From an uncultured Bacteroidaceae bacterium (GTDB lineage Bacteria; Bacteroidota; Bacteroidia; Bacteroidales; Bacteroidaceae), in NCBI GenBank assembly GCA_944320955.1, contig CALUJL010000025.1:1-43152 (forward strand): a DNA stretch of 43,152 nucleotides. Direction: 5' to 3'. Below, piece after piece: positions 23,989 to 32,931 of the stretch. The translations under genes were made by a program, and so were the position numbers. Below the pieces are notes generated by a model. It did no database searches. It had not been told where the DNA came from and saw nothing but the letters and a program-made list of their open reading frames with translations. Within the stretch, counting starts at the first letter, position 1, and each line of letters starts with the position of its first letter.

Positions 23989-26595
23989 CTATTCTTCCGG
24001 CCGGGTGATTTTGAGCACGGTCAGCGAGTAGGCCGGGAGTTGCTGCTGGAGCTCGCTGCCCAGGGTGAAGGTCTCCTCGGAGAGGCGGGCGGAGTTTTCT
24101 TCCGCCTTGCCCTGCAGGGTGAGCTTCTCCACCTTCATGCCGGAGGCCACTTCCTCGGGCAGGGGAATCTCCACCTCTGCCGCGGCGGGTAGGATGTTGA
24201 CCAGCTTGATGATCCAGTCGCCCCCGTCGGTCCGCACGACGGAAGAGGCCATGCGCAGGCGGACGGCCGCATCGCCGTGGTCCACGCGGAGCGAATTTCC
24301 TATATAGGTGGTCCCGGCATAGTTTCCGAAGGCTTTCTGCACCTGATAGTTGGGCGTGGGTTTCACCTCGGTGTTGTTGAAATAGATGAGGTCGGGGTTC
24401 CAGTTGGTCTGTCCCTCCTTGGCCAGGAGCGGGGCGTAGGAGGCCATGCGTACGATGTCGGCGTTCCGTTCGATGCCGCACAGGTAGGCGGCTTCGGCCA
24501 AGGCATTGTAGAGGCTGTTGCCCTTCGAGGCGTATTCGCCCAAGTAGACTTGCGCTTTCGTGCGGTCATACTGGTCGTAGAAGTCCTGGTTGTGCAGGAA
24601 CCATCCGGGAGTCTGGTAGTAGTGTTCGTCGACTATGGGCACTCCCAGCCGCGTGGCGAAGTCCCAGCCTTCGGTATAGTCGCTTCCTTCGTTGAAGGGG
24701 CCTACCGTCCCGATCACCGTGATCTCGGGGTGGCGCTCCTTCAGTGCGTTGAAGATGAGTTCGAAGCGCTCTTCGAAGACATCGGATATGAGGTCTTCGT
24801 TGCCGACTCCTATGTATTTCAGGTTGAAAGGCTCGGGGTGTCCGGCCTCGGCGCGCAGCTTGCCCCACTCGGAGGTCTTGGCGTCGCCGTTGGCATACTC
24901 TACGAGGTCGCAGATTTCCTCGATGTATTCGTCCATCTCTTCCAAGGGAATGCCACCCTGCTGCCCGGCTCCTCCGTCCGAAGAGTTCTGGCAGGGCACG
25001 GCTGCCGGCACCACGGGCACCGGCTCGGCGCCGATGTCTTCGCAGAAGAGGAAGTACTCGTAGTAGCCCAACCCGGCAGTCTGGTGGTAGCCCCACAGGT
25101 TGCGCTGCGGCTTGCGTGCTTCGAGCGGGCCGATGGTCTGCTTCCAGCGGTACATGTTGCCCAGCCCGTCGCCGTGGGCCACGCATCCGCCGGGGAAGCG
25201 CACGAACTTGGGCTTCAGGTCGGCTATGGCCTGTGCCAGGTCGGGGCGGAGCCCGTTTTTACGGCCCTTGAAGGTCTTCTGCGGGAAGAGGGAGATCATG
25301 TCCAGGGCTATGGTGCCCTCGCCGAGCGGGCGCACTTCGATCCGCGCGTCGGAGGCGGAGGCAGAGGCTTTCAGCGTGGCCCGGTATTGTTTCCATTCCT
25401 TGCCGGGGGCGGAAACCTTGGCGGAGGCATAGACTTCCCCGTCTTTCCCGACGAGGGAGACTTGCAGCTTGCCGCCCTTTCCGGCTGTCCGGCGGGCAAA
25501 GAGCGAGAAGTCGTATTTCTCGCCCTGCTTGAGGGGGATGCCTTCGAAGCCTGTGTTTTGCAGGGCCACGGCGCCGCCCTTCCGGCTTTCGAGCAGGGCG
25601 TAGTGGGGATTGTTGGGGTGGATGGGGGAGTCGGTGGCGATGGTGAAACTGCCTTCTTCTCCAACCAGCGACCAGGAGTGGGTGGAGTTCCAGTTTTTGT
25701 CGCTTCCCTTACGGTCGGAGAGGGCATATTCGAAGTCGCGGTTCTGCACGAGTTCGGCATAGAGTCCCCCGTCGGCCGCACGGCTGATGTCCTCGAAGAA
25801 GACGCCCATCAGCATCGGGCTGATTTCCTTTGCCTCCCCGGGACGGATGTCGAGCGTGGCTTTCACCGGTTCCAGGCCGGCAAAGCGGCGGGCGTCGCTG
25901 CGGGCATTCTCCCCGTAGAGCTGCCCTTGCCAGGCGCGGGCCTGCATTTCGCGTTTGAGGTCCTGCACTTCTTCGGAGGAGACTTTGGTGATTGTCCCAT
26001 AAGCGGAGGGGTTGACGGCGGGGAGCTGCTGCGCCCGGTTGGGTTTCATGTTGCCCGGGACGGCGCGTGCGGCCGAGTATTTCATGAAGTCCTGTGTGAA
26101 GCAGGAGTAGGTGGTGAAGCCGTTTTCCTCGTCGCCCGACTCCCATGTGACCATATACTGCCCGCTGCGATCGTCGTAGCGTGCCTCGATGCGCTGGCAG
26201 TTGGCGCCGCGCGGCATCACGTAGGCATAGTTTTGCGGTTTCCAGTCGATCAGGTTGCGCGAGCTGGCGTGGGCGATGACTCCGTCGCGCTCGTTTACGC
26301 TCCACAGGGCGTGCCACACGCCCGTTTTGTCCTTCAGCAGGAAAGGCCAGAGCATCCGCTTCTCGGCGCCCCAAGCCCCATAGTCGCAGCGGACAAAGGA
26401 GTAGTCTGGCCCGATGGGGCTCCATGTTTTCCCGTCTCCGCTCCAGGCGCAGTGGAGTCCGTTGCGCCCGCCGTTGACCGATGTGCCGTATGTGTAGAGA
26501 TACAGCGAGTCGGGTTGGTTGGCTTGCGCTTCCTGATGGGGCAGGAGGGCAAGCGCCATTGCCGCTACTGCGGCATAGGTCCATTTTTTCTTCAT
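23989..26595 (-). CDS. Secreted GH51 alpha-L-arabinofuranosidase with an extra N-terminal domain
   Basis: The 868-residue protein removes terminal arabinofuranose from arabinan, arabinoxylan or pectin side chains. A signal peptide (1-25) sends it to the periplasm or surface. Residues about 30-170 resemble part of a GH43/GH32-type propeller (AWSGDGKTWSPIG; SSRNLIDWKP), ahead of a carbohydrate-binding-like jelly roll (about 300-440) and the GH51 barrel and C-terminal beta domain. The catalytic acid/base is Glu600 in GVGNED and the nucleophile Glu687 in YLGEYA. GH51 enzymes are usually 500-660 residues, so the N-terminal piece is an unusual addition. It lies divergent from the KDG kinase gene, in an apparent pectin/uronate neighbourhood, without SusC/SusD partners. 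Confidence 0.9.
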   Translation of the reverse strand: MKKKWTYAAVAAMALALLPHQEAQANQPDSLYLYTYGTSVNGGRNGLHCAWSGDGKTWSPIGPDYSFVRCDYGAWGAEKRMLWPFLLKDKTGVWHALWSVNERDGVIAHASSRNLIDWKPQNYAYVMPRGANCQRIEARYDDRSGQYMVTWESGDEENGFTTYSCFTQDFMKYSAARAVPGNMKPNRAQQLPAVNPSAYGTITKVSSEEVQDLKREMQARAWQGQLYGENARSDARRFAGLEPVKATLDIRPGEAKEISPMLMGVFFEDISRAADGGLYAELVQNRDFEYALSDRKGSDKNWNSTHSWSLVGEEGSFTIATDSPIHPNNPHYALLESRKGGAVALQNTGFEGIPLKQGEKYDFSLFARRTAGKGGKLQVSLVGKDGEVYASAKVSAPGKEWKQYRATLKASASASDARIEVRPLGEGTIALDMISLFPQKTFKGRKNGLRPDLAQAIADLKPKFVRFPGGCVAHGDGLGNMYRWKQTIGPLEARKPQRNLWGYHQTAGLGYYEYFLFCEDIGAEPVPVVPAAVPCQNSSDGGAGQQGGIPLEEMDEYIEEICDLVEYANGDAKTSEWGKLRAEAGHPEPFNLKYIGVGNEDLISDVFEERFELIFNALKERHPEITVIGTVGPFNEGSDYTEGWDFATRLGVPIVDEHYYQTPGWFLHNQDFYDQYDRTKAQVYLGEYASKGNSLYNALAEAAYLCGIERNADIVRMASYAPLLAKEGQTNWNPDLIYFNNTEVKPTPNYQVQKAFGNYAGTTYIGNSLRVDHGDAAVRLRMASSVVRTDGGDWIIKLVNILPAAAEVEIPLPEEVASGMKVEKLTLQGKAEENSARLSEETFTLGSELQQQLPAYSLTVLKITRPEE

Positions 26596-26650
26596 TGTGT
26601 TTTTCTTTTTTTTGATGAGTTTGTTCGGAAAAAAGGTTTGATTCGGGGGA

Positions 26651-26658
26651 CAAACTTA
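26651..26658 (-). promoter_or_regulatory. Promoter -7 box for the GH51 gene
   Basis: TAAGTTTG on the minus strand fits TAnnTTTG, 55 bases before the start codon. Confidence 0.6.
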
Positions 26659-26849
26659 CTAAAAAACAGCGGGACAGCCTCTGAAAAAAACGGGATTAAC
26701 GCCGTGTGGCCTGGAATTTGGAGCATGGAGTAGCATGGGGGGGAGCGAATGCAGTTTTCTGGAAACCCGGCAGGGGCCGAATGAGCGATAATCGCCGGCT
26801 TCGGATATTCTTTAGGAAAAGAAGCACGGGGTGTTTGGAAAATAATCCG

Positions 26850-26857
26850 TATTTTTG
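26850..26857 (+). promoter_or_regulatory. Promoter -7 box for the KDG kinase operon
   Basis: TATTTTTG fits TAnnTTTG, 65 bases before the start codon at 26923. Confidence 0.6.
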
Positions 26858-26922
26858 CCGGAAACAAAAGTGAGTGCAACGAATAAATTTTCAATAGAAC
26901 CATTAAGAAATATATTGTAGCT

Positions 26923-27948
26923 ATGCCGAAAAAGATTGTAACCTTGGGCGAGATCATGCTTCGTCTCTCCACTCCGGGAAATAAACGCTTCGTTCAGAGC
27001 GATGTGTTGGATGTTGTCTATGGCGGCGGCGAAGCCAATGTGGCCGTGAGCTGTGCCAACTATGGGCTGGATGCCTATTTCGTTACCAAACTGCCGACGC
27101 ACGAGATAGGGCAGTCGGCTGTCAACGCGCTGCGCCGCTACGGGGTCAAGACGGACTACATCGTGCGCGGTGGCGACCGGGTGGGTATCTACTATCTGGA
27201 GACGGGTGCTTCCATGCGTCCCAGCAAGGTGATTTACGACCGTGCGCATTCGGCCATTGCCGAGGCCGATGCCGAGGAGTTTGATTTTGACGCTATCATG
27301 GAAGGGGCTGCCTGGTTCCACTGGTCGGGTATTACGCCAGCCATCAGCGACAAGGCTGCCGAGATAACACGCCGCGCCTGCGAAGCTGCCAAGCGCCACG
27401 GGGTGACGGTGTCCGTGGACCTGAACTTCCGCAAGAAACTCTGGACCAAGGAGAAGGCCCAGTCGGTGATGAAACCGCTGATGCAGTATGTGGATGTCTG
27501 CATCGGCAATGAGGAAGATGCTGAGCTTTGCCTCGGATTCAAGCCGGATGCGGACGTAAATGCCGGACAGACGGATGCCGAGGGATACAAGGGCATATTC
27601 AAAGGCATGATGGAAACGTTCGGTTTCAAATATGTGATTTCTACGCTGCGCGAATCTTTCTCCGCCACGCACAACGGCTGGAAGGCCATGATATACGACG
27701 GCAAGGAGTTTTATACTTCGAAGCGCTACGACATCAACCCGATTATCGACCGGGTGGGCGGCGGCGACTCATTCTCCGGCGGTATCATCTATGGTCTGCT
27801 CACGAAGGCCACGCAGGGCGAGGCTCTGGAGTTTGCCGTGGCGGCATCGGCTCTGAAGCATACGATCAACGGCGACTTCAACATGGTGTCGGCTGCCGAG
27901 GTGGAAGCGCTTTCGGGCGGCGATGCTTCCGGCCGTGTACAGCGGTAA
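26923..27948 (+). CDS. kdgK: 2-keto-3-deoxygluconate kinase (PfkB family)
   Basis: The 341-residue ribokinase-fold enzyme phosphorylates KDG to KDPG. PfkB signatures are visible: GGGEANVAVS (about 43-52) near the substrate site and DRVGGGDSFSGG (about 271-282) with the catalytic Asp. The preference for KDG is inferred from the following KDPG aldolase and from the N terminus KIVTLGEIMLRLSTPG, typical of KdgK. It begins a three-gene uronate unit, 70 bases before the aldolase. Confidence 0.9.
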   Translation: MPKKIVTLGEIMLRLSTPGNKRFVQSDVLDVVYGGGEANVAVSCANYGLDAYFVTKLPTHEIGQSAVNALRRYGVKTDYIVRGGDRVGIYYLETGASMRPSKVIYDRAHSAIAEADAEEFDFDAIMEGAAWFHWSGITPAISDKAAEITRRACEAAKRHGVTVSVDLNFRKKLWTKEKAQSVMKPLMQYVDVCIGNEEDAELCLGFKPDADVNAGQTDAEGYKGIFKGMMETFGFKYVISTLRESFSATHNGWKAMIYDGKEFYTSKRYDINPIIDRVGGGDSFSGGIIYGLLTKATQGEALEFAVAASALKHTINGDFNMVSAAEVEALSGGDASGRVQR

Positions 27949-28018
27949 TTTCCTGAGTAAGGACCCGTCTGTTTCTTAAATACGAAAACATACGATAAAA
28001 AAGAAGATACGAGAGAAT

Positions 28019-28690
28019 ATGGCAAGATTCAACAAAATCCAGGTTTTGCAGACAATCTGTACGACGGGCATGGTGCCTGTCTTTTATAATAAGGACGCCG
28101 AAATCACCAAGCAGGTAGTAAAGGCTTGTTATGAGGGCGGTGTGCGTGCCTTTGAGTTTACGAACCGGGGCGATTTCGCACAGGAAGTTTTTTCGGAAGT
28201 GTGCAAATGGGCTGCCCGGGAGTGCCCGGAGATGATACTCGGCGTAGGCTCGATAGTGGATCCGGCTACGGCTGCGCTCTACATACAGCTGGGGGCAAAC
28301 TTTGTGGTAGGCCCGCTGTTCAATCCGGATGTGGCCAAGGTGTGCAACCGCCGCTGCATTCCCTATACGCCGGGCTGCGGTTCGGTCAGCGAGATAGGCT
28401 TCGCGCAGGAAGTGGGCTGCGACTTGTGTAAAGTGTTCCCGGCCGGAAACGTGGGCGGCCCCTCGTTTGTGAAGAACATGAAGGCTCCTATGCCGTGGTC
28501 GCTGATTATGGTGACGGGAGGCGTAGAGCCCGAGCGCGAGAACTTGCAGGCGTGGGTGAAAGCCGGAGTGGCCTGCGTGGGCATGGGCAGCAAACTGTTC
28601 CCCAAAGAGGTAATAGCTGCCGGCGACTGGGCTGCCATTACGAAGAAAAGCCGGGAGGCCCTTGCGTATATAGCCGAGGCCCGCGGATAA
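28019..28690 (+). CDS. eda: KDPG / 4-hydroxy-2-oxoglutarate aldolase
   Basis: The 223-residue class I aldolase splits KDPG into pyruvate and glyceraldehyde-3-phosphate. Lys138 in [10 protein letters not shown] forms the Schiff base and Glu46 in AFEFTNRG is the matching acid/base residue. The phosphate site is near TGGVEPE. The family motif [19 protein letters not shown] is intact. It follows the KDG kinase, giving consecutive pathway steps. Length and start are typical. Confidence 0.93.
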   Translation: MARFNKIQVLQTICTTGMVPVFYNKDAEITKQVVKACYEGGVRAFEFTNRGDFAQEVFSEVCKWAARECPEMILGVGSIVDPATAALYIQLGANFVVGPLFNPDVAKVCNRRCIPYTPGCGSVSEIGFAQEVGCDLCKVFPAGNVGGPSFVKNMKAPMPWSLIMVTGGVEPERENLQAWVKAGVACVGMGSKLFPKEVIAAGDWAAITKKSREALAYIAEARG

Positions 28691-28721
28691 ATCTTATCCG
28701 GATCTTAAAAAAATAGAGTTT

Positions 28722-28765
28722 GGCCGGGACGGATGCGGTGGAAGGCTGTATCTGCCCCGGCTTTT
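28722..28765 (+). terminator. Possible hairpin between the aldolase and GH88 genes
   Basis: GCCGGGACGGAT pairs loosely with ATCTGCCCCGGC and is followed by TTTTC. It may attenuate or terminate transcription before the GH88 gene. A box-like TAGAGTTTG lies just upstream (28714-28722), with three bases between TA and TTTG, so it is not an exact promoter match. Confidence 0.4.
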
Positions 28766-28787
28766 CATTTCGATATGACAGAATAAG

Positions 28788-29993
28788 ATGAATGCAAAGA
28801 CTTTGTGTGCAGGATTCGGCCTGTGTCTGCTGGCCGCATGTACTACCCCGGAAAGGGACTTCGATGTAGACGAGGCATTGAGTTATTGCGACGGGCAAGT
28901 GCGCCGCACGCTGGCCGAACTGAAGGGAACGGATGACTCCATAGATTATACGATGATGCCCCGCAACATAGCGGACAGTCTGGACAGTTGGCACTGCCGG
29001 AAAGCCGCAAAGGAAGAGTGGTGCAGCGGTTTCTGGCCCGGTATCCTGTGGTATGATTATGAAGCTACGGGGGACGAGGCTGTCCGGGAAGAGGCTGAGC
29101 AGTTTACGGCTTCGCTGAAATTCCTCTCCGAGACGCCGGCTTTCGACCACGATCTGGGATTCCTGGTCTTCTGCAGCTACGGCAACGGGTATCGTCTGAC
29201 CCACAATCCGGAGTACAAGCAGGTCCTTTTGAATACGGCCGACACATTGGCCACGCTGTTCAACCCCCGTGTGGGGACGATTCTTTCCTGGCCGCGCAAT
29301 GTGGCGCTGTATGGCGGGCACAATACGATTATGGATAACATGATCAATCTGGAGCTTCTTTTCTGGGCGGCCAAGAACGGAGGCGACCCGCATCTGGCCG
29401 AGATTGCCGTTTCGCATGCCGATACGACGATGAAGTATCACTTCCGGCCGGACTACAGCTCCTATCATGTGGCGGTTTACGATACACTCTCGGGGCGTTT
29501 CCTGCGGGGCGTTACGCATCAGGGCCATGCGGACAGTTCGATGTGGGCCCGTGGCCAGGCATGGGCCATCTACGGCTATACGGTAGTCTATCGGGAGACT
29601 CGGGATGAACGCTATCTGGATTTTGTGCAGAAGGTGGCCGATGTCTATCTGAAGCGTCTGCCCGAGGATTACATTCCTTATTGGGATTTCGACGATCCGG
29701 CCATTCCGGACGCTCCGCGCGATGCTTCGGCTGCTTGTGTGGTGGCCTCCGCTTTGCTGGAGCTCTCCACTTATTTGCCCGGGGATAAAGGGGAAGAGTA
29801 CCGTGCGGCGGCCATAAATATGCTGGCTTCGCTGAGTTCCGACCCTTACCGCTGCGGCGATGCCAAACCGGCCTTCCTGCTTCATTCCACGGGGCATAAG
29901 CCGGCCGGTTCGGAGATAGACGCTTCTATCATTTATGCCGACTATTATTACATAGAAGCCTTGCTTCGCCTGAAGAAAATGACAGAGCAATAA
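28788..29993 (+). CDS. GH88-family unsaturated glucuronyl hydrolase, lipoprotein
   Basis: The 401-residue protein removes the unsaturated uronic acid left by polysaccharide lyases. The lipobox LLAAC with Cys18 predicts a lipid-anchored protein. The (alpha/alpha)6 barrel has the two catalytic aspartates of the family, Asp122 in FDHDLGF and Asp183 in NTIMDNMINLE. The product, an unsaturated uronate, would become KDG after KduI/KduD-type steps (not encoded here) and feed the kinase and aldolase just upstream. The natural glycan (pectin fragment, glycosaminoglycan or ulvan-like) cannot be told from sequence. Confidence 0.9.
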   Translation: MNAKTLCAGFGLCLLAACTTPERDFDVDEALSYCDGQVRRTLAELKGTDDSIDYTMMPRNIADSLDSWHCRKAAKEEWCSGFWPGILWYDYEATGDEAVREEAEQFTASLKFLSETPAFDHDLGFLVFCSYGNGYRLTHNPEYKQVLLNTADTLATLFNPRVGTILSWPRNVALYGGHNTIMDNMINLELLFWAAKNGGDPHLAEIAVSHADTTMKYHFRPDYSSYHVAVYDTLSGRFLRGVTHQGHADSSMWARGQAWAIYGYTVVYRETRDERYLDFVQKVADVYLKRLPEDYIPYWDFDDPAIPDAPRDASAACVVASALLELSTYLPGDKGEEYRAAAINMLASLSSDPYRCGDAKPAFLLHSTGHKPAGSEIDASIIYADYYYIEALLRLKKMTEQ

Positions 29994-30010
29994 GCTTTGA
30001 GGCTATGAAG

Positions 30011-30059
30011 AAGCCCCGGGAAGGACATCGTTTTTCGGTATCTTTCCCGGGGCTTTTTT
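30011..30059. terminator. Bidirectional terminator between GH88 and acyl-CoA synthetase genes
   Basis: AAGCCCCGGGAA (30011-30022) is complementary to TTCCCGGGGCTT (30044-30055) and is followed by T. It lies between convergent genes. Confidence 0.85.
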
Positions 30060-30081
30060 GAATTGAAACAAGCGTAAGACG

Positions 30082-31734
30082 CTATTTGTCTTGCTGGCGG
30101 ATTTCCACACGGCGTATCTTTCCGCTGATGGTCTTGGGCAGTTCGTCGACGAATTCTATGACGCGCGGATATTTATACGGTGCCGTGACGCGCTTCACGT
30201 GGTCTTGAATCTCCTTGACGAGGGCCTCGCCGGCTTTGTCCTTGTATTCTTTCGAAAGAACGATAGTCGCTTTTACGACCTGCCCGCGTATCTCGTCCGG
30301 CACTCCCGTAATGGCGCATTCCACTACGGCCGGGTGTGTCATCAGCGCGCTCTCCACCTCGAAGGGGCCAATGCGGTAGCCGGAACTCTTAATGACATCG
30401 TCATCGCGGCCCACGAACCAGTAGTATCCGTCTTCATCGCGCCAGGCCACGTCGCCCGTATAGTAGACATCGTCGTGCCAGGCCTCCTGCGTGAGTTGGG
30501 GATCGCGGTAGTATTCCTTGAAAAGTCCCAGCGGTTTACGCTTGCGGGTGCGCACGACGATTTGTCCCTGTTCGCCGTCTTCGGCCGAACGCCCGTCGGG
30601 GGTGAGCAGGTCGATGTCGTATTGCGGATTGGGAACGCCCATACTTCCGGGCTTCGGCTCCATCCAGGGGAACGTGGCGATGGTAAGGGCCGTCTCCGTC
30701 TGCCCGAAGCCTTCCATGAGTTTGATGCCCGTGAGCCGGAAGAAAGTGTCGTATACTGCCGGATTGAGGGCTTCGCCCGCGATGGTGCAGTATTGGAGGG
30801 AAGAGAGGTCGAACTTGGTCAGATCTTCCCGGATGAGGAAGCGGAAGATGGTGGGGGGAGCACAGAGCGAAGTGATGTGGTAGTCGTGGATTTTCTGGAG
30901 TATGTCGGCGGGAGTGAATTTCTCGTGGTCGTAGACGAAGACCGTAGCACCGGCAATCCATTGGCCGTAGAGCTTTCCCCAGACAGCCTTGCCCCATCCC
31001 GTGTCGGCTATGGTGAGGTGGATGCTGTCGGGCTTCAGGTTGTGCCAGAAAGCCCCGGTCACGATGTGCCCCAGCGGATAGGTAAAGTCGTGGGCCACCA
31101 TCTTGGGTTCGCCCGTGGTGCCGCTGGTGAAGTACATCAGCGAGATATCGTCGTTCGTATTCACTTGTGCCGGGCGGACAAAAGGTGCGGCATTCTCTAT
31201 TCCGGCCTGGAAGTCTTCCATTGTTTCCGGCACTTCGGGGCCGATGCTGACGACGTGCTCCATCGTCGGCGACTCGGGCAATGCGGCGGTGATGTGGTCC
31301 AAGATGACCTTTTCGCCTGCCGCCACGATGACTTTTATGCCGGCCGCGTTGCAGCGGTATACGATATCTTTTTTTGTGAGCAGGTGGGTTGCCGGTATGG
31401 CGATGGCGCCCAGTTTGTGGAGTGCGATGATGGAGTACCAGAATTCGTAGCGCCGCTTCAGGATGAGCATCACTTTGTCTCCCCGCCCGATGCCCAGGCT
31501 TTGAAAATAGGAGGCCGTGCGATCGGTGGCTTCCTTCAGTTCGGCAAAGTTGAACTCGCGGTGGACGCCGTGGTCGTTGGTCCATATCAGTGCCCGTTTC
31601 TCCGGGGCTTCCTGCGCCCAGGCATCGACGACGTCGTAGCCGAAGTTGAAGTTTTCGGGCACAATTATTTCCAGATTCTCCCGAAAGTCCTGCATCGAGG
31701 TGAAGCAGGTTTTCTTTAAAAAGCGTTCTATCAT
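30082..31734 (-). CDS. AMP-forming acyl-CoA synthetase (acetyl-CoA synthetase-like)
   Basis: The 550-residue adenylating enzyme activates a carboxylic acid to its CoA ester. It has the P-loop YFTSGTTGEPKM (near 205-216), the GFGQTETAL core motif, YYTGDVAWRDEDGYYW and the C-terminal catalytic lysine region PKTISGKIRR. The subfamily is close to medium-chain/acetyl-CoA-like synthetases; the substrate is unknown. It is 8 bases downstream of the XRE-cupin regulator, a pairing frequently seen in gut Bacteroidetes and Firmicutes, which suggests the cupin senses the acid or its CoA ester. Confidence 0.88.
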   Translation of the reverse strand: MIERFLKKTCFTSMQDFRENLEIIVPENFNFGYDVVDAWAQEAPEKRALIWTNDHGVHREFNFAELKEATDRTASYFQSLGIGRGDKVMLILKRRYEFWYSIIALHKLGAIAIPATHLLTKKDIVYRCNAAGIKVIVAAGEKVILDHITAALPESPTMEHVVSIGPEVPETMEDFQAGIENAAPFVRPAQVNTNDDISLMYFTSGTTGEPKMVAHDFTYPLGHIVTGAFWHNLKPDSIHLTIADTGWGKAVWGKLYGQWIAGATVFVYDHEKFTPADILQKIHDYHITSLCAPPTIFRFLIREDLTKFDLSSLQYCTIAGEALNPAVYDTFFRLTGIKLMEGFGQTETALTIATFPWMEPKPGSMGVPNPQYDIDLLTPDGRSAEDGEQGQIVVRTRKRKPLGLFKEYYRDPQLTQEAWHDDVYYTGDVAWRDEDGYYWFVGRDDDVIKSSGYRIGPFEVESALMTHPAVVECAITGVPDEIRGQVVKATIVLSKEYKDKAGEALVKEIQDHVKRVTAPYKYPRVIEFVDELPKTISGKIRRVEIRQQDK

Positions 31735-31742
31735 AGTCGTGT

Positions 31743-32306
31743 TTAGAAAATCATTGCAAGGAATTTGACCGTTTTCCCGTCGAGAGCTTTCATGCCGTGG
31801 GGCAGGGCGGAGTTGAAGTAAAGGCTGTCGCCGGTGTTGAGTGTCAGCTCTTTTCCGTTTATCACCAGCAGCATCCGGCCTTCTACCACGAGGTTGAACT
31901 CTTGTCCCTCGTGCGAATTGAGCTGGATAGGCTCGCTCTCCGGTTTGGGCTCTACGGTCACGATGAAGGCATCTGTCCGCCGGCCGCGGAATCCGGACGC
32001 CAGCGACTGATACTTGTATGCTGCCCGCCGCTCCACGGATACCCCCGTTCCGGCACGGGTCAGGAAGTAGGAACTCATGCGCGGCTCCTGGCCGAACATC
32101 AGCACGTCCAGTTCTATCCCGTATTTGTGGGCTATGCCCTGCAGGACGCTCACGGTGAAGTCCTCTTCGCCGTTTTCCATCCGTTCGTATTGTTCCAAAG
32201 GTATATGGCAGGTATCTGCTATTTCTTGCGGGCTTATCTCGAGCACTTCGCGCAATCCGCGCACTCGTTGCGCGATTTGCTTTATGGAATCATCTGTGGC
32301 ACTCAT
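31743..32306 (-). CDS. XRE-family regulator with C-terminal cupin domain
   Basis: The 187-residue protein joins an N-terminal helix-turn-helix (about 8-62, ISPQEIADTCHIPLEQYERMENG) to a cupin domain (about 110-186, NSHEGQEFNLVVEGRMLLVING). Such proteins bind a small ligand in the cupin barrel and control neighbouring metabolic genes. It precedes the acyl-CoA synthetase gene by 8 bases and is likely co-transcribed with and regulating it. An approximate promoter box (TATATTCG, 32369-32362, one mismatch to TAnnTTTG) lies upstream. Confidence 0.88.
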   Translation of the reverse strand: MSATDDSIKQIAQRVRGLREVLEISPQEIADTCHIPLEQYERMENGEEDFTVSVLQGIAHKYGIELDVLMFGQEPRMSSYFLTRAGTGVSVERRAAYKYQSLASGFRGRRTDAFIVTVEPKPESEPIQLNSHEGQEFNLVVEGRMLLVINGKELTLNTGDSLYFNSALPHGMKALDGKTVKFLAMIF

Positions 32307-32450
32307 GGCTTTCTTGCTGTTTCAGTTCGGTTAATTCGAAAATCGTTGATATTATTGTTTGCGAATATAGTCAGAAAGTTCTTAAGCCGGGAGTATTTTC
32401 TTCTATTTAACGTTCTCTTTTTAATTTGGCGAAGCTTGTTCCCTTATATC

Positions 32451-32526
32451 CCGATCGGTCATTAGCCCCGCTATGGGGCTCCATCAGGGGACTGAAGCGG
32501 ATGGGCTCTCTGATGGGAGGTTTGGG
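32451..32526. repeat. ATCGGTCATTAG repeat, copy 2 (compound stem-loops)
   Basis: The element begins CCCGATCGGTCATTAG, shared with 23042-23078, continues through a CCCCGCTATGGGG mini-hairpin, and ends GGGCTCTCTGATGGGAGG, which contains the AGAGAGCCC word of copy 1 in reverse orientation. It fills the space between the cupin gene's promoter and the DUF2582 terminator. Confidence 0.5.
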
Positions 32527-32536
32527 TTAAAAAGAG

Positions 32537-32570
32537 AAAGAGCAAAAGACCGGTCAGCCTTTCGCTCTTT
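32537..32570 (-). terminator. Terminator after the DUF2582 gene
   Basis: On the minus strand AAAGAGCGAAAGG (from 32570) pairs with CTTTTGCTCTTT (ending 32537) and is followed by CTCTTTTT. Confidence 0.75.
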
Positions 32571-32600
32571 CCTTCATTCTGCTTTGCGGAATATGCCTGT

Positions 32601-32801
32601 TTACTTCAGGGAGATGTAGAGTTCGCCCTCTACTTCCGAGGTCAGGATCTTCCCTTCGCGCAGCAACCAGCCCAGTCCGAGGAACAAGTCCTTGTCCACG
32701 CATTTGATGGCTTTCTTCAGCTGCTTTTGGGTCATACCCGCATTTCCGTTTAGTGCACGCCAGATTTCACCGGCGATGATGCCTGCTTTTTCTTCTAACA
32801 T
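32601..32801 (-). CDS. Winged-helix DUF2582 protein
   Basis: The 66-residue protein matches the DUF2582 winged-helix family: GEIWRALNGNAGMTQKQLKK forms the first helices and GLGWLLREGKILTSEVEGEL the recognition-helix and wing region. It is common in Bacteroidetes, and DNA binding is presumed but unproven. It is monocistronic, with a promoter box at 32873-32880 and a terminator. Confidence 0.85.
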   Translation of the reverse strand: MLEEKAGIIAGEIWRALNGNAGMTQKQLKKAIKCVDKDLFLGLGWLLREGKILTSEVEGELYISLK

Positions 32802-32872
32802 TTGTCCTTTTCGTTTTATTTGTGAAACAATTGAGAGTGTTCTATCTGTATGATTTCTTCATAAATGCAGGG

Positions 32873-32880
32873 CAAATGTA
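32873..32880 (-). promoter_or_regulatory. Promoter -7 box for the DUF2582 gene
   Basis: TACATTTG on the minus strand, 71 bases before the start codon at 32801. Confidence 0.6.
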
Positions 32881-32931
32881 CTTACATTTTATGTTATAAA
32901 GCATGAATCATCACCATTTTCTCTTTATTGA

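Larger units (their letters stand above)
26596..26922. other. Divergent regulatory region between GH51 and KDG kinase genes
   Basis: This 327-base stretch carries promoter boxes facing both ways (26651-26658 minus, 26850-26857 plus). The middle (about 26690-26815) shows no gene and no clear operator palindrome. Confidence 0.6.

Noticed and set aside
24277-26733. An 818-residue open frame antisense to the GH51 gene
   Set aside because: The GH51 frame has catalytic residues and a signal peptide; the antisense frame has neither.
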